Origin: Methylobacterium brachiatum
Lineage (GTDB): Bacteria > Pseudomonadota > Alphaproteobacteria > Rhizobiales > Beijerinckiaceae
Length of the DNA: 64,000 bases
Assembly: GCF_020523825.1 (NCBI RefSeq)
Contig: NZ_JAJALK010000008.1
Location: 1-64,000 of the forward strand
Direction: 5' to 3'
Positions 53,301 through 61,178 of this stretch are shown here, one piece after another. The notes beneath the pieces are model-generated. The model was given only the letters and a program-made list of their open reading frames with translations, did not search any database and was not told the DNA's origin. The number at the start of each line of letters is the position of its first letter. Position 1 is the first letter of the stretch. A program made the translations under genes and the position numbers.

Positions 53301-53560
53301 AATCCTACGCGTGGTTCTCCGCTGCCGCGGCGCAGGGCGACGACGACGCCGCCAAGAAGCGCGACGACGTGGCCAACAAGCTGAGCCCCGCCGACCTCGC
53401 CAGCGCGAAGAGCCTGGCGGCGACCTTCAAGCAGCGCAAGATCGACGCGGCGGTGAACGAGCCGCCCGCACCGAAGGACGGCGTCACGGCGCCGATGTCG
53501 CTGCTGGGTGCGCCGACGCCGAACCCGACGGCGTTCACCGCGCCGTCGCGCAAGTCCTAG
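50363..53560 (+). CDS. PodJ-like coiled-coil and Sel1-repeat membrane protein
   Basis: About 1065 residues from the ATG at 50363 (a GTG at 50240 would add 41 unrelated residues). Residues ~80-620 are a long, charged coiled coil interrupted by short loops. A disordered Pro/Arg-rich part follows, then one membrane helix near residues 726-750 (PLLLGLAAIVLALGALQAI) after a basic RRRRP. The outer part has a Pro/Ala-rich linker and about four Sel1/TPR-like repeats (AVAGYAPAQYKLAGHYEKGS, AAEQGHARSMHNLAVLYAEN and others). The layout of cytoplasmic coiled coil, single helix and periplasmic Sel1 repeats is that of PodJ, the polar organiser of Caulobacter and rhizobia. It may mark a cell pole. Stands alone. 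Confidence 0.82.
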   Translation: MTRNAMPQLDSFDPEVLDAARDVAARAGVPLETWIASVVPQQQGLQGNRRQRRRQRAEQAARLDSRHEIDQHEAAADQDARFERHAETHPDPAPDAYGQGFAALMSRIDGLNRTLDEERRLAQEAEARRLAEIEARIERALKANPVQQVTERLGDIERRMSQLGEQFASARPSARRGRPDAVEIRNAVQDIRQRQRELSEGVGARALSGAPADGGVVASMRMDLARRLEARVEEMSAPSAAVSELQRETVRLREAINQLATSRDVGALEQAVTTLAHGIERAQVGTDLAAIAAPVEQVRAQVERLAEEVAENVHTRVADDVRRLAERLDSVAASGPAGSDGHTLAGLFAELEEIRRLIGALAGPERIQGLANSLQAVSAQIAQLQRTGTDASLRPLLEEIRSDVRTGAPTAIAEQIQTLADKVDGLYTRDQRFDRAGEPDSAQSNDMASIHAMLRSLADKVDQVGSRSEHEGLDALEKQVVSLAGRLDAPRGGDPALAGLERTMDDLLQQVAALRESAPSEAVVERAARNAVAQTLKGSTLPSADLGEIGLLRASLADMQARQIASDQRLGATLEGVQSALERLVNRLGPAEAANPRMPSLDERLMASTSAEIARGAAPEASRLTDDLLEPGSGRPGREPRVSRETAVRRPNREPSRPRPLPEAGETDIKTSFIAAARRAAQAAQAELAAEAPADRRDLRAGKGEAEAATTGEGRFDRLRTEINRRRRPLLLGLAAIVLALGALQAISLRAPEEAPRPVQTSQVAPARIEPAREPRQEAVAEVSAPKPAIADPVTTQALPTPPPAEARPAHAKAAVPQVSGMNTMQADLGALPPALAKVKQSALDGDGTAIWDLATREADGRGMPRDLAVAAKLFEKLAVAGYAPAQYKLAGHYEKGSGVVRDLDKAKLWYGRAAEQGHARSMHNLAVLYAENPAANGKPDFASAASWFRQGAEFGVRDSQYNLAVLYARGLGLTQDLVQSYAWFSAAAAQGDDDAAKKRDDVANKLSPADLASAKSLAATFKQRKIDAAVNEPPAPKDGVTAPMSLLGAPTPNPTAFTAPSRKS

Positions 53561-53750
53561 CGTCGCGCGTTCAGGAGACCCGAAGCATCCTCCCGGACAT
53601 CCGCCAGCGGTCTCCCGGGACGATGCTCTCTTTTGCCGCCCTGGTCGCAGCTTGACCGCTCAGCCCCGATGCGGGAACGCTTGACCCGGGCGGCACCCGC
53701 CTGCGTTGAAGAAGGCGTAGCCGTTGCTCGTGCGGCGGCTCGGAGAATGG

Positions 53751-54188
53751 ATGGCGCACCGGAACTCGGTCCCGATCAGCGCGCTCGTGCTGGGCGTGGC
53801 CGGCCTGATCCCGTTCCTGGGCTTCGCGGCGCTGGCTGTCTCGGGCACCGATGGCGGCTTGAGCAGCATCGGCCTCTCGCCACGGACGATCCTGTCGGCG
53901 TACGGGGCGGTGATCGCGTCGTTTCTGGGCGGCATTCGCTGGGGCGCGGCGGCGGCCCGCAATTCCGGCAACGGCGATTACGTGATCGCGATCGTCCCGT
54001 CCCTGGTCGCCTGGGCCGCCATGGCCGCGCCCGCGCCGTGGGATCTGCGCGTCCTGGGCGCCCTGGTTCTGGCCTGGGGCCTGATCGACCAGGACCTGCC
54101 CCGCCGCGGCCTCGTGCCCCTCTGGCTCGGCCGGTTGCGGCTCGTTCTCTCGGGCGTGGCCGGCGCCGCCCTGCTGGTCTCGGCCTGA
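53751..54188 (+). CDS. DUF3429 family membrane protein
   Basis: 145 residues from the ATG at 53751, with GGAG 5 bases upstream; a TTG at 53724 is an alternative in frame. Four to five hydrophobic helices: ALVLGVAGLIPFLGFAALAV, then YGAVIASFLGGIRWG, the conserved motif of DUF3429 proteins, and VPSLVAWAAMAAP. Function unknown in the family. Inner membrane. Single gene. Confidence 0.8.
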   Translation: MAHRNSVPISALVLGVAGLIPFLGFAALAVSGTDGGLSSIGLSPRTILSAYGAVIASFLGGIRWGAAAARNSGNGDYVIAIVPSLVAWAAMAAPAPWDLRVLGALVLAWGLIDQDLPRRGLVPLWLGRLRLVLSGVAGAALLVSA

Positions 54189-54260
54189 GCTTTCGCGCGA
54201 CGTCCCGGCAACGCCGATCCTCGGCTCAGCCGTTAGCCGACTTCGGTCGGGCGCACCTGC

Positions 54261-54491
54261 TCACGAATCGGCCGCCATCTCCCGCAGCAGCTTCAGCACC
54301 GCGCCGCGGCGGGTCGGCGACTTGATGGCCCGGAACAGGGACGCCGCCTCCTCGCATTGCGCCGCGCTCGGCCCGTTCGGATCGACCGTGACCGAGTCGA
54401 CGCGGAAGAAGTAGGACGGCGGCACGTCCAGCGTCTCGGCGATGCGCTCGAGCAGGTAGCGCGTGGTTGGGGGCGTTTCATCGTCGATCAT
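54261..54491 (-). CDS. Short protein resembling the end of an XRE regulator
   Basis: 76 residues from the ATG at 54491 (a GTG at 54521 is in frame). The stretch YLLERIAETLDVPPSYFFRV is like the last helix-turn-helix part and linker of XRE regulators, followed by AAQCEEAASLFRAIKSPTRR. The DNA-recognition helix itself is not present, so it could be a dimerising partner or a truncated regulator. It is divergent from the LuxR gene and its first codons are 165 bp from it, so it may affect quorum sensing; inferred from position only. Confidence 0.55.
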   Translation of the reverse strand: MIDDETPPTTRYLLERIAETLDVPPSYFFRVDSVTVDPNGPSAAQCEEAASLFRAIKSPTRRGAVLKLLREMAADS

Positions 54492-54655
54492 TGGTTCGGT
54501 GCTCGCACCCGACCGTGTCACATATCGCGGCCGAAAAGATTTCCGCCACGGGGGGAGATTTCGCCGACAACCTATCGCCGAAGCGCCGCAGATGCCATCC
54601 TCAGGTTGTGGTGATCTGCGATTTGTCGCGCAACGTGCAAAACCCCGGGTCGAGC

Positions 54656-55384
54656 ATGCCGCATTCGAGACATTTAGACCGGACGTTCAATATCTTGCGT
54701 GATCTTGACCGCGCCGCGACGCCGGACGAGATCGCCGGCCTGCTGGTCGGCGCCTTCAAGGGCCACGGGATTTCCTACGTCATGGCCGGCATCGTGCCGG
54801 AACCGAACCTGCCGACGCGCCGCCATGCGGGCTACGTCCTCGCCAGCACGATGCCCGAGGAATGGGCCCGGCGCTACGTGACCCGCGGCTACGCCCTGCA
54901 CGACCCGACCGTTCGCCGGCTCTGCACCACCGCCTCCCCGTTCGATTGGAGTGCCGTGCAGCCCGACACCCCGGTGGCCGGTCGCGTGATGAACGAGGCC
55001 GGCGAATTCGGCATCCGGGCCGGGCTCACGATTCCGTTCGTGACGCTCGATGGCGAGCCGGGCGGTATCAGCTTCTCCGGAGCGGCAATCGAGATCGAGG
55101 CGGCCGACCGCATCGCGGTCAATCTGGTTGCGACCTACGCGGTCGGGCAGCTGCTGCTGATGAACGCACGTCCGGTGCCGGGTGAGCCGGTACGCCTGTC
55201 GCCCCGGGAACGCGAGACCCTGCAATGGGCCGCGGAGGGCAAGACCGACGCCGAGATCGGCGTGGTGATGGGCATCACCGCGTCCGGCGTCGATTACCAC
55301 CTGCGCTCGGCCCGCGCGAAGCTCGACACGGTGAACAAGGCGCACACCGTTGCGCAGGCCCTGCGGGCCGGACTCATAACGTAG
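54656..55384 (+). CDS. LuxR family autoinducer-responsive regulator
   Basis: 242 residues from the ATG at 54656. The N-terminal autoinducer-binding domain contains GISYVMAGIVPEPNLPTRRH and the aromatic segment SPFDWSAVQPDTPV, where Trp and Asp contact the lactone in LuxR proteins, followed by GIRAGLTIPFVTLDGEPGGI. The C-terminal HTH reads LSPRERETLQWAAEGKTDAE and IGVVMGITASGVDYHLRSAR. It lies 153 bp upstream of a LuxI-type synthase on the same strand, the usual LuxR/LuxI pair. It should bind the signal made by that synthase and act on its promoter. Confidence 0.93.
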   Translation: MPHSRHLDRTFNILRDLDRAATPDEIAGLLVGAFKGHGISYVMAGIVPEPNLPTRRHAGYVLASTMPEEWARRYVTRGYALHDPTVRRLCTTASPFDWSAVQPDTPVAGRVMNEAGEFGIRAGLTIPFVTLDGEPGGISFSGAAIEIEAADRIAVNLVATYAVGQLLLMNARPVPGEPVRLSPRERETLQWAAEGKTDAEIGVVMGITASGVDYHLRSARAKLDTVNKAHTVAQALRAGLIT

Positions 55385-55465
55385 AGTTCGCGCCGCTCCG
55401 CCGGCCCAACCGCGATCCGCGATGGAAATTCACGGTTGCATCGAGCCTGCGCGCTACACGCAACC

Positions 55466-55481
55466 CTACGGTTTCACGTAG
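55466..55481 (+). promoter_or_regulatory. Candidate lux box upstream of the synthase gene
   Basis: CTACGGTTTCACGTAG: inverted repeat CTACG/CGTAG around six bases, centred 64 bp before the LuxI-type start codon. It is the only clear dyad in the 153-bp gap between regulator and synthase. Size and position fit a LuxR binding site near a -35 element. Sequence alone cannot prove binding. Confidence 0.5.
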
Positions 55482-55537
55482 TACACACGCGACCACGAAG
55501 GCGGGACACTCACGGCATAGAGACGTGAGGTTGTTTC

Positions 55538-56161
55538 ATGATCCATGTGGTCACCCCAGCCAACGCGCATCGCTACGGCGACGCGATGGAGCAGGCTTGG
55601 CGCCTGCGGCACCAGATCTTCGTCGAGGAAAAGGGCTGGACCGATCTCGCCCGGCCGGACGGGCGGGAGATCGACCAGTTCGACACGCCGCACGCGGTGC
55701 ATTTCCTTGCCATGGAGGGCGACACCGTCATCGGCTACAGCCGCCTCCTGCCGACGACGCGGCCGCATCTCCTGTCCGATGTCTATCCGCAGCTCTGCGA
55801 AGGCGAGCGCCCCGTGGGGCCGCATCTCTGGGAATGGACCCGCCAAGGCGTCGCCCGCTCGCATCGCGCCCGCGGTCGGGTGGTCAACCCGGTCTCGATC
55901 GCGCTGCTCACCGGCATCGTCGAGTGGGGCAGGGAGCACGGCCTCACGGCGCTGCTGTTGCAGATGCCGACCCTGTACATGATCCACGTCATCCAGCTGC
56001 ATTTCCGCGCCCAGCCGCTCGGCCTGCCGATCCAGATCGGCGGCGAGGAGATCATGGCGGCCACCGCCGCCTTCGACGACCGCACCCTGGCGCGGCTGCG
56101 CACGGTCCACGGCGATAGCCGGTCCGTCCTCGTATCCGAGCCGGCTTACCTGGCCGCGTGA
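55538..56161 (+). CDS. Acyl-homoserine-lactone synthase, RpaI/BjaI type
   Basis: 207 residues. LuxI family residues are present: Arg24 and Phe28 in RLRHQIFVEEKGW, Trp34, Asp46 and Asp49 in REIDQFDT, Arg69 in GYSRLL, Glu99 and Arg102 in WEWTRQGVA. The opening (MIHVVTPANAHRYGDAMEQA) is closest in style to BjaI and RpaI of Bradyrhizobium and Rhodopseudomonas, which use isovaleryl-CoA or p-coumaroyl-CoA rather than acyl-ACP. So the product may be a branched or aryl-homoserine lactone; that is inference. In Methylobacterium long-chain synthases also exist. The next gene overlaps the stop codon (TGATG). Confidence 0.93.
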   Translation: MIHVVTPANAHRYGDAMEQAWRLRHQIFVEEKGWTDLARPDGREIDQFDTPHAVHFLAMEGDTVIGYSRLLPTTRPHLLSDVYPQLCEGERPVGPHLWEWTRQGVARSHRARGRVVNPVSIALLTGIVEWGREHGLTALLLQMPTLYMIHVIQLHFRAQPLGLPIQIGGEEIMAATAAFDDRTLARLRTVHGDSRSVLVSEPAYLAA

Positions 56162-56343
56162 TGAGAAACCCCGACATGAACGATGCCCCGCTGGACGCCC
56201 TTGCGGCGCAGTGCCTCTCGGTGCGCGACCTCATCGATTCGGTCGGCGATCCGCTGATGCGGGCGGCGATCGACCTGCTGCTGATCGAGGTCGGCAAGGC
56301 GCTCGCCGAGAATTGCGCGCCGGATCACCGCGCCGAAGCCTGA
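56161..56343 (+). CDS. Small protein coupled to the AHL synthase
   Basis: 60 residues from the ATG at 56161, sharing a base with the synthase stop codon (TGATG); a GTG three bases earlier is possible. The sequence LAAQCLSVRDLIDSVGDPLM, then AIDLLLIEVGKALAEN is helical and acidic. Coupling to the synthase suggests it acts with it, for instance as a modulator of signal level. No known family. Confidence 0.65.
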   Translation: MRNPDMNDAPLDALAAQCLSVRDLIDSVGDPLMRAAIDLLLIEVGKALAENCAPDHRAEA

Positions 56344-56586
56344 TCGTGCGCCGCAATCATCGCGGCCCCGGTCGGCGGGGCCGCGATGAACAATTTTCAT
56401 CCGATGCCGATCGCCCTGATCGGCGTCGGAGCCGCCAGCGGACATGTGCCGCTCACGCCGCTCCGGGGCGCCGTTATCGCCGTCTGGCTCGCTAACCTGG
56501 GGCGCGGTCCCGGCTGGCCTCATGGCCTTCAGTCAGGTCATCGCCGTCCTCGTAGGCCGCAGCGCCGCCGAGGAATGAATCGACAT

Positions 56587-56616
56587 GAAAACGGCGGGCG
56601 CCCCGAGGCGCCCGCC
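56587..56616 (-). terminator. Rho-independent terminator of icd
   Basis: GGCGGGCGCC at 56593-56602 pairs perfectly with GGCGCCCGCC at 56607-56616 around a CCGA loop. On the minus strand the hairpin is followed by GTTTTC. It lies 28 bp after the icd stop codon. Confidence 0.8.
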
Positions 56617-56643
56617 GCACAAACACGACCGGGGTAGGGGCGT

Positions 56644-57858
56644 TCAGACGCCCATCGCGGTCTTCAGGTTCTGATCGACCTTGTCGAGGAAGCCCGTGGT
56701 CGAGAGCCACTTCTGATCCGGACCGACCAGGAGCGCGAGGTCCTTGGTCATGTGCCCGGCCTCGACGGTGTCGACGCAGACCTTCTCGAGCGTCGCCGAG
56801 AACTTCGCCAGTTCCTCGTTGTTGTCGAGCTTGGCCCGGTGCGACAGGCCACGGGTCCAGGCGAAGATCGAGGCGATCGAGTTGGTCGAGGTCTCGCGGC
56901 CCTTCTGGTGCTCGCGGTAATGGCGCGTGACGGTGCCGTGGGCGGCCTCGGCCTCGACGGTCTGGCCGTCCGGGGTCATCAGCACCGAGGTCATCAGGCC
57001 GAGCGAGCCGAAGCCCTGCGCGGCGGTGTCCGACTGCACGTCGCCGTCGTAGTTCTTGCAGGCCCAGACGTAGCCGCCCGACCATTTCAGGCAGGAGGCG
57101 ACCATGTCGTCGATCAGGCGGTGCTCGTAGGTGATCCCGAGCGGCTTGAACTTGGCCTCGAACTCCTCCTCGTAGACCTTCTGGAACAGGTCCTTGAACC
57201 GGCCGTCATAGGCCTTGAGGATGGTGTTCTTGGTCGACAGGTAGACCGGGTATTTGCGGGCCAGGCCGTAGTTCAGCGAGGCCCGGGCGAAATCGATGAT
57301 CGACTGGTCGAGGTTGTACATCGACATCGCGACGCCGGCGTCCGGGAACTTGAACACCTCCTTCTCGATGACGGTGCCGTCGTCGCCCTCGAACTTGATG
57401 GTCAGGCGCCCCTTGCCGGGCACCTTGAAGTCGGTGGCGCGGTACTGATCGCCGTAGGCGTGGCGGCCGATCACGAATGGCTGGGTCCAGCCGGGCACGA
57501 GCCGCGGCACGTTCTTGCAGATGATCGGCTCGCGGAAGATCACGCCGCCCAGGATGTTGCGGATCGTGCCGTTCGGCGAGCGCCACATCTCCTTGAGGTT
57601 GAACTCCTTCACCCGCTGCTCATCGGGCGTGATGGTCGCGCACTTCACCCCGACGCCGTGGCGCTTGATCGCCTCGGCGGCATCGACCGTCACCTTGTCG
57701 TTGGTGGCGTCGCGGTGCTCCACGCCGAGGTCGTAATATTCGAGGTCGACGTCGAGATAGGGGTGGATGAGCTTGTTCTTGATCTCGGCCCAGATGATCC
57801 GGGTCATCTCGTCGCCGTCGAGTTCAACGACGGGGTTCGCTACCTTGATCTTCGCCAT
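56644..57858 (-). CDS. icd: NADP-dependent isocitrate dehydrogenase
   Basis: 404 residues from the ATG at 57858 ([20 protein letters not shown]). This is the homodimeric type II form close to eukaryotic IDH1 and rhizobial Icd: [20 protein letters not shown], substrate loop [13 protein letters not shown] segment [15 protein letters not shown], then [12 protein letters not shown] and the catalytic Tyr/Lys region. NADP-binding part: [20 protein letters not shown]. Converts isocitrate to 2-oxoglutarate with NADPH formation in the TCA cycle. Single gene, with its own terminator downstream, divergent from the tRNA/rRNA methyltransferase gene. Confidence 0.97.
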   Translation of the reverse strand: MAKIKVANPVVELDGDEMTRIIWAEIKNKLIHPYLDVDLEYYDLGVEHRDATNDKVTVDAAEAIKRHGVGVKCATITPDEQRVKEFNLKEMWRSPNGTIRNILGGVIFREPIICKNVPRLVPGWTQPFVIGRHAYGDQYRATDFKVPGKGRLTIKFEGDDGTVIEKEVFKFPDAGVAMSMYNLDQSIIDFARASLNYGLARKYPVYLSTKNTILKAYDGRFKDLFQKVYEEEFEAKFKPLGITYEHRLIDDMVASCLKWSGGYVWACKNYDGDVQSDTAAQGFGSLGLMTSVLMTPDGQTVEAEAAHGTVTRHYREHQKGRETSTNSIASIFAWTRGLSHRAKLDNNEELAKFSATLEKVCVDTVEAGHMTKDLALLVGPDQKWLSTTGFLDKVDQNLKTAMGV

Positions 57859-58055
57859 GGACCGATGCCTTCTCGCGTTGTCCCCGCGCACGGTTTGCAA
57901 GTGCCGTGCGGCCGCCTGCCCGAATATCCATCGGGTACGTATCGCTCGGGCGACATAGCGCGGCCCTTTCGGCAGCGGAAGCCGCGGGCTGTCATCCGGG
58001 CGGCTTCGTCACCCGACCCTCGACGGGCGGTCGCCCCCTGTGCCAGAGGGCCGGC

Positions 58056-58829
58056 ATGACGACCCCAGACGCATCCGGCGAGACGCCGACGAAGATCACC
58101 GAACTGCCGCCCGGACTCGCCCCGGTGGTGATCCTGGTCGAGCCGCAACTGGCCGAGAATATCGGCATGACCGCCCGGGCCATGGCGAATTTCGGTCTCT
58201 CGGAGCTGCGTCTCGTCAACCCCAAGAACGGCTGGCCCAAGAAGGGCGTGCGCGAGGCGGCCTCGGGCGCCACCCATGTGCTCGATCGGGCGACGATCCA
58301 TGGCAGCGTCGCCGAGGCGATCGGCGACCTCCAGTACGTTCTGGCGACCACCGCGCGCGAGCGCGGTCAGATGAAGCGGGTCTTCGCCCCCGAGGCCGCC
58401 ATGGGCGAGCTGGTCGCCCGGGAGGGGCAGCGCACCGCGGTGATGTTCGGCCGCGAGCGGGTCGGGCTGACCAACGACGAAGTCTCGCTCGCCGACGCGA
58501 TCATCACCTTCCCGGTCTCGCCGGATTTCCCGTCGTTGAATCTGGCTCAGGCGGTGCTGCTGGTGGGCTATGCCTGGCGGCAAGCCAGCGGGCGAGCGGT
58601 GCTGCCGTTCTCGGGCGAACTGCTGTCGCCGCCGGCTACCCGCGAGGCGCTGGTGGCGCTGTTCGGCAGCCTGGAGACGGCCCTCGACGAGGCCGGGTTC
58701 TACCCGCCGGAGAAGCGCGATATCATCGCCCGCAACATGCGCGACATGCTCCACCGCATGAGCCTGACCGAGCAGGATGTCCGCACCTTCCGCGGCGCGC
58801 TGCGGGCCCTGACGCGGAAGGGGGCCTGA
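58056..58829 (+). CDS. TrmJ-like tRNA/rRNA 2'-O-methyltransferase (SPOUT)
   Basis: 257 residues from the ATG at 58056. SPOUT motifs: motif 1 PQLAENIGMTARAMANFG, motif 2 AVMFGRERVGLTNDEVSLAD and motif 3 FPSLNLAQAVLLVGYAWRQA, where the SAM-binding trefoil knot forms. The C-terminal helix region (SLTEQDVRTFRGALRALTRK) is typical of TrmJ. Methylates ribose at position 32 of tRNAs in E. coli; the exact target here is not certain. Convergent with the small gene that follows. Confidence 0.92.
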   Translation: MTTPDASGETPTKITELPPGLAPVVILVEPQLAENIGMTARAMANFGLSELRLVNPKNGWPKKGVREAASGATHVLDRATIHGSVAEAIGDLQYVLATTARERGQMKRVFAPEAAMGELVAREGQRTAVMFGRERVGLTNDEVSLADAIITFPVSPDFPSLNLAQAVLLVGYAWRQASGRAVLPFSGELLSPPATREALVALFGSLETALDEAGFYPPEKRDIIARNMRDMLHRMSLTEQDVRTFRGALRALTRKGA

Positions 58830-59012
58830 TCAGTCGGCGGCCTGCATGTCGGGCGGCTCGCCGCCGCCGAAGCAGCGGCCGACCGCCTCCCAGAACGCCG
58901 CCTGCTCCTCGGGCGTGCATTGCGCCATCCGTGCCTCGACCAGGGCTCTTCCCGCGACCGCATCCGCCGTCGCGGCGATGTCGGCCTCGCTCGGGTGTCT
59001 CGCCTCGTTCAT
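58830..59012 (-). CDS. Small acidic protein, 60 residues
   Basis: From the ATG at 59012, with GGAGG 5 bases upstream: MNEARHPSEADIAATADAVA, then LVEARMAQCTPEEQAAFWEA. Acidic, helical; ends in GGGEPPDMQAAD. Its stop abuts the end of the methyltransferase gene. Family not recognised. Divergent from ccmA, 68 bp away. Confidence 0.6.
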   Translation of the reverse strand: MNEARHPSEADIAATADAVAGRALVEARMAQCTPEEQAAFWEAVGRCFGGGEPPDMQAAD

Positions 59013-59080
59013 CGGAGCCTCCGTATCGTGAGGAAAGATGGAGCGTGACGGCACGGTTCCGTTGCGCGTGGCAATCAGGC

Positions 59081-59755
59081 ATGGAGGCGCCGCGGGTAGG
59101 CGACAGGGCGGGGTATCGGGTGCGGCTCAGCGTGGACAATCTCGCCTGCCGCCGCTCCGGGCGCCGCATCTTCTCCGGCTTGACCTTCGCCCTCGCGCCG
59201 GGGGATGCCCTGGCGGTGACCGGGCGGAACGGCGCCGGGAAATCGAGCCTGCTCGCGATCCTGTCGGGCCGGCTGCGGCCCGATGCCGGACGTATCGACG
59301 TGGCCGAGGTCGGCGAGGCGAGCCTGCCGGAATGCCTCCACGTCGTCGGCCATCGCGACGGGCTCAAAAGCGCGCTCACCGCCGGCGAGAACCTGCTGTT
59401 CGCGCAGAAGCTCCTCGGCGCGGCGCGCCTGTCGCCCCGGGACGCGCTGGAGCGACTCGGCCTCGGACACGCCCACGACCTCCCGGTCGGCTACCTGTCG
59501 GCCGGCCAGAGGCGGCGGGTGGCTTTGGCGCGGCTGCTGGTCTGCCACCGCCCCCTCTGGCTCCTCGACGAGCCGACCGCCGCCCTCGACACCGCCTCGC
59601 AGGCTTTGCTGGCCGACCTGATGGCCGCGCATCGGGCCGACGGCGGTCTCGTGATCGCGGCGACCCACCAGGCGCTCGGCCTCGACGGTGCGGCGGAGCT
59701 GCGCATCGAGGCCTCCGTCGCCCTGGAGCCCGAGCCCATGGAGGATTGGGCGTGA
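59081..59755 (+). CDS. ccmA: Cytochrome c biogenesis ABC transporter ATPase CcmA
   Basis: 224 residues from the ATG at 59081 (a GTG at 59120 is also possible). Walker A VTGRNGAGKSSLLA, Q-loop region, ABC signature LSAGQRRRVALARLLV and Walker B LWLLDEPTAALD, followed by the switch His in ATHQALG. Short single-domain ATPase as in CcmA. It powers release of haem-loaded CcmE for c-type cytochrome maturation, together with CcmB and CcmC. It overlaps ccmB by 4 bp (GTGA). Confidence 0.93.
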   Translation: MEAPRVGDRAGYRVRLSVDNLACRRSGRRIFSGLTFALAPGDALAVTGRNGAGKSSLLAILSGRLRPDAGRIDVAEVGEASLPECLHVVGHRDGLKSALTAGENLLFAQKLLGAARLSPRDALERLGLGHAHDLPVGYLSAGQRRRVALARLLVCHRPLWLLDEPTAALDTASQALLADLMAAHRADGGLVIAATHQALGLDGAAELRIEASVALEPEPMEDWA

Positions 59756-60420
59756 CCCGTGCGATCCTCGCCCTCATCGCCCGCGACCTGCGCCTGGCTG
59801 GACGGGTCGGCGGCTCCGGCGCCCTGTCACTGGTGTTCTTCCTGATGATCGTCGCCCTGGTGCCGTTCGCGCTGGGGCCCGACCTCAACCTGCTGTCGCG
59901 GATCGGCCCGGCAATCCTCTGGCTCGCCGCGGTGCTCTCGACCCTGATCGGCCTCGACCGCCTGTTCCAGGCCGACGAGGAGGACGGCTCCCTCGACCTG
60001 ATGAGTGCCGCCCCGGTGCCGCTCGAGGGCGTCGTTCTGGCCAAGGTCACGGCGCACTGGCTGACCACCGGGTTGCCCCTGGCGCTCGCCTCACCGCTCT
60101 TCGGCCTGCTCGTCGCCCTCGACGGCACCGCCATGGGCGCCACGGCGCTGACCCTGCTCGCCGGAACCCCGGCGCTCAGCTTCATCGGCGCGGTCGGGGC
60201 GGCGCTCACCGCCTCGATTCGCCGGGGCGGGCTGATTCTCGCTGTCCTGGTCCTGCCGCTGATGATTCCGAGCCTGATCTTCGGCGTCTCGGCCGCCCAG
60301 GCGGCGACGGGCGGAACGGTGCCGTTCCTCGTGCCGCTGGCGGTGTTAGCGGCGCTGACCCTGATTGCCGCCGTGGTCGGGACGTTGGCTGCGGCGGCGG
60401 CTTTGCGCTGGCCGGAGTGA
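59752..60420 (+). CDS. ccmB: Haem exporter membrane protein CcmB
   Basis: 222 residues from the GTG at 59752, which overlaps the ccmA stop (GTGA). Six hydrophobic segments: LSLVFFLMIVALVPFALGP near the start, then LWLAAVLSTLIGLDRLF, and the conserved DGSLDLM and KVTAHWLTTGLPLALASPL regions of CcmB. It forms the membrane part of the CcmAB transporter. No ccmC follows; instead the next genes are on the opposite strand and belong to a toxin-type locus, so the usual ccmABCD order is broken here. Confidence 0.93.
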   Translation: MTRAILALIARDLRLAGRVGGSGALSLVFFLMIVALVPFALGPDLNLLSRIGPAILWLAAVLSTLIGLDRLFQADEEDGSLDLMSAAPVPLEGVVLAKVTAHWLTTGLPLALASPLFGLLVALDGTAMGATALTLLAGTPALSFIGAVGAALTASIRRGGLILAVLVLPLMIPSLIFGVSAAQAATGGTVPFLVPLAVLAALTLIAAVVGTLAAAAALRWPE

Positions 60421-60473
60421 TCGTTTGCTGTCGTGCACTGTATGCTGCGATCTTCAACCCGTCAGACGATACC

Positions 60474-61178
60474 TCACGCGCCGAGTTCAAGTGGGAATGG
60501 TGTCGAAAGCCAATAAGACTCAAGCTTCGTGCCGATGACGTTGGAAGCCTCCCAGCCGTGCAGCAACCGCGCCAATGCCGCACGATCGTCAGCCATTAGC
60601 GGTTCGGTTAATAAGCACCACTGATCGTACTGGCGTTGGCTCCGAGCGTCCTGGAGGACCGTCCCGGTCACGTATTGATGCATCACGGGCCGCCACGTCA
60701 CCTGTGCGGCCGAAATCTCGCCGAGGGCGACATGCATGAGCGTCTTCCAGGGTGGATAATCTGCGAAGGGGTTCTGCGGGTGTGGTCGCAGGAACGCGAT
60801 CGTCTTCTCCAAAGTGTCGAGGCTATCGAACAGAGGTATGATCTCGGCCTCAACCTGATCGACGAAATCGCCAGGCATGGTCGGGTCATCCCACTCGAAG
60901 AGACCGGTTTGCCCCTTGGGCCGGTAGCGCAGCGACCGGCCAAGCAGGCCGAACGTTCTGCCCAAGGCGATGTAGGCAGAGTCCGAAGGCTCGAACAGGG
61001 TGTCGACATGCCATTCGACGGTGAAGTAACCTCGCTTTGGTCGATTATTGATGTAAATATACCGAGTGCAGTGTGTAACTGGGCAGAAACATACGATGTT
61101 TCCGGCGACCATCACCAGATTGTTATGCCGGGCGAACAAATGGCCGGCTAATCTTTTGATCTGCGGAGCCGAGCTCAT
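60474..61178 (-). CDS. Partner (probable immunity) protein of the broken nuclease toxin gene
   Basis: 234 residues from the ATG at 61178. The sequence FARHNNLVMVAGNIVCFCPV, then YIYINNRPKRGYFTVEWHVD and DSLDTLEKTIAFLRPHPQNP is mixed alpha/beta, without signal peptide or membrane helix. Its ATG overlaps the original stop codon of the toxin frame in ATGA, so the pair were translated together. Position and size fit an immunity protein for the upstream nuclease, but no known immunity family was recognised. The gene is intact although the toxin is not. It is convergent with ccmB. Confidence 0.6.
   Translation of the reverse strand: MSSAPQIKRLAGHLFARHNNLVMVAGNIVCFCPVTHCTRYIYINNRPKRGYFTVEWHVDTLFEPSDSAYIALGRTFGLLGRSLRYRPKGQTGLFEWDDPTMPGDFVDQVEAEIIPLFDSLDTLEKTIAFLRPHPQNPFADYPPWKTLMHVALGEISAAQVTWRPVMHQYVTGTVLQDARSQRQYDQWCLLTEPLMADDRAALARLLHGWEASNVIGTKLESYWLSTPFPLELGA

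Noticed and set aside
56386..56637. Plus-strand 83-codon frame after the quorum-sensing genes
   Set aside because: Runs through the icd terminator, ends in low-complexity Arg/Pro sequence and has no family resemblance.
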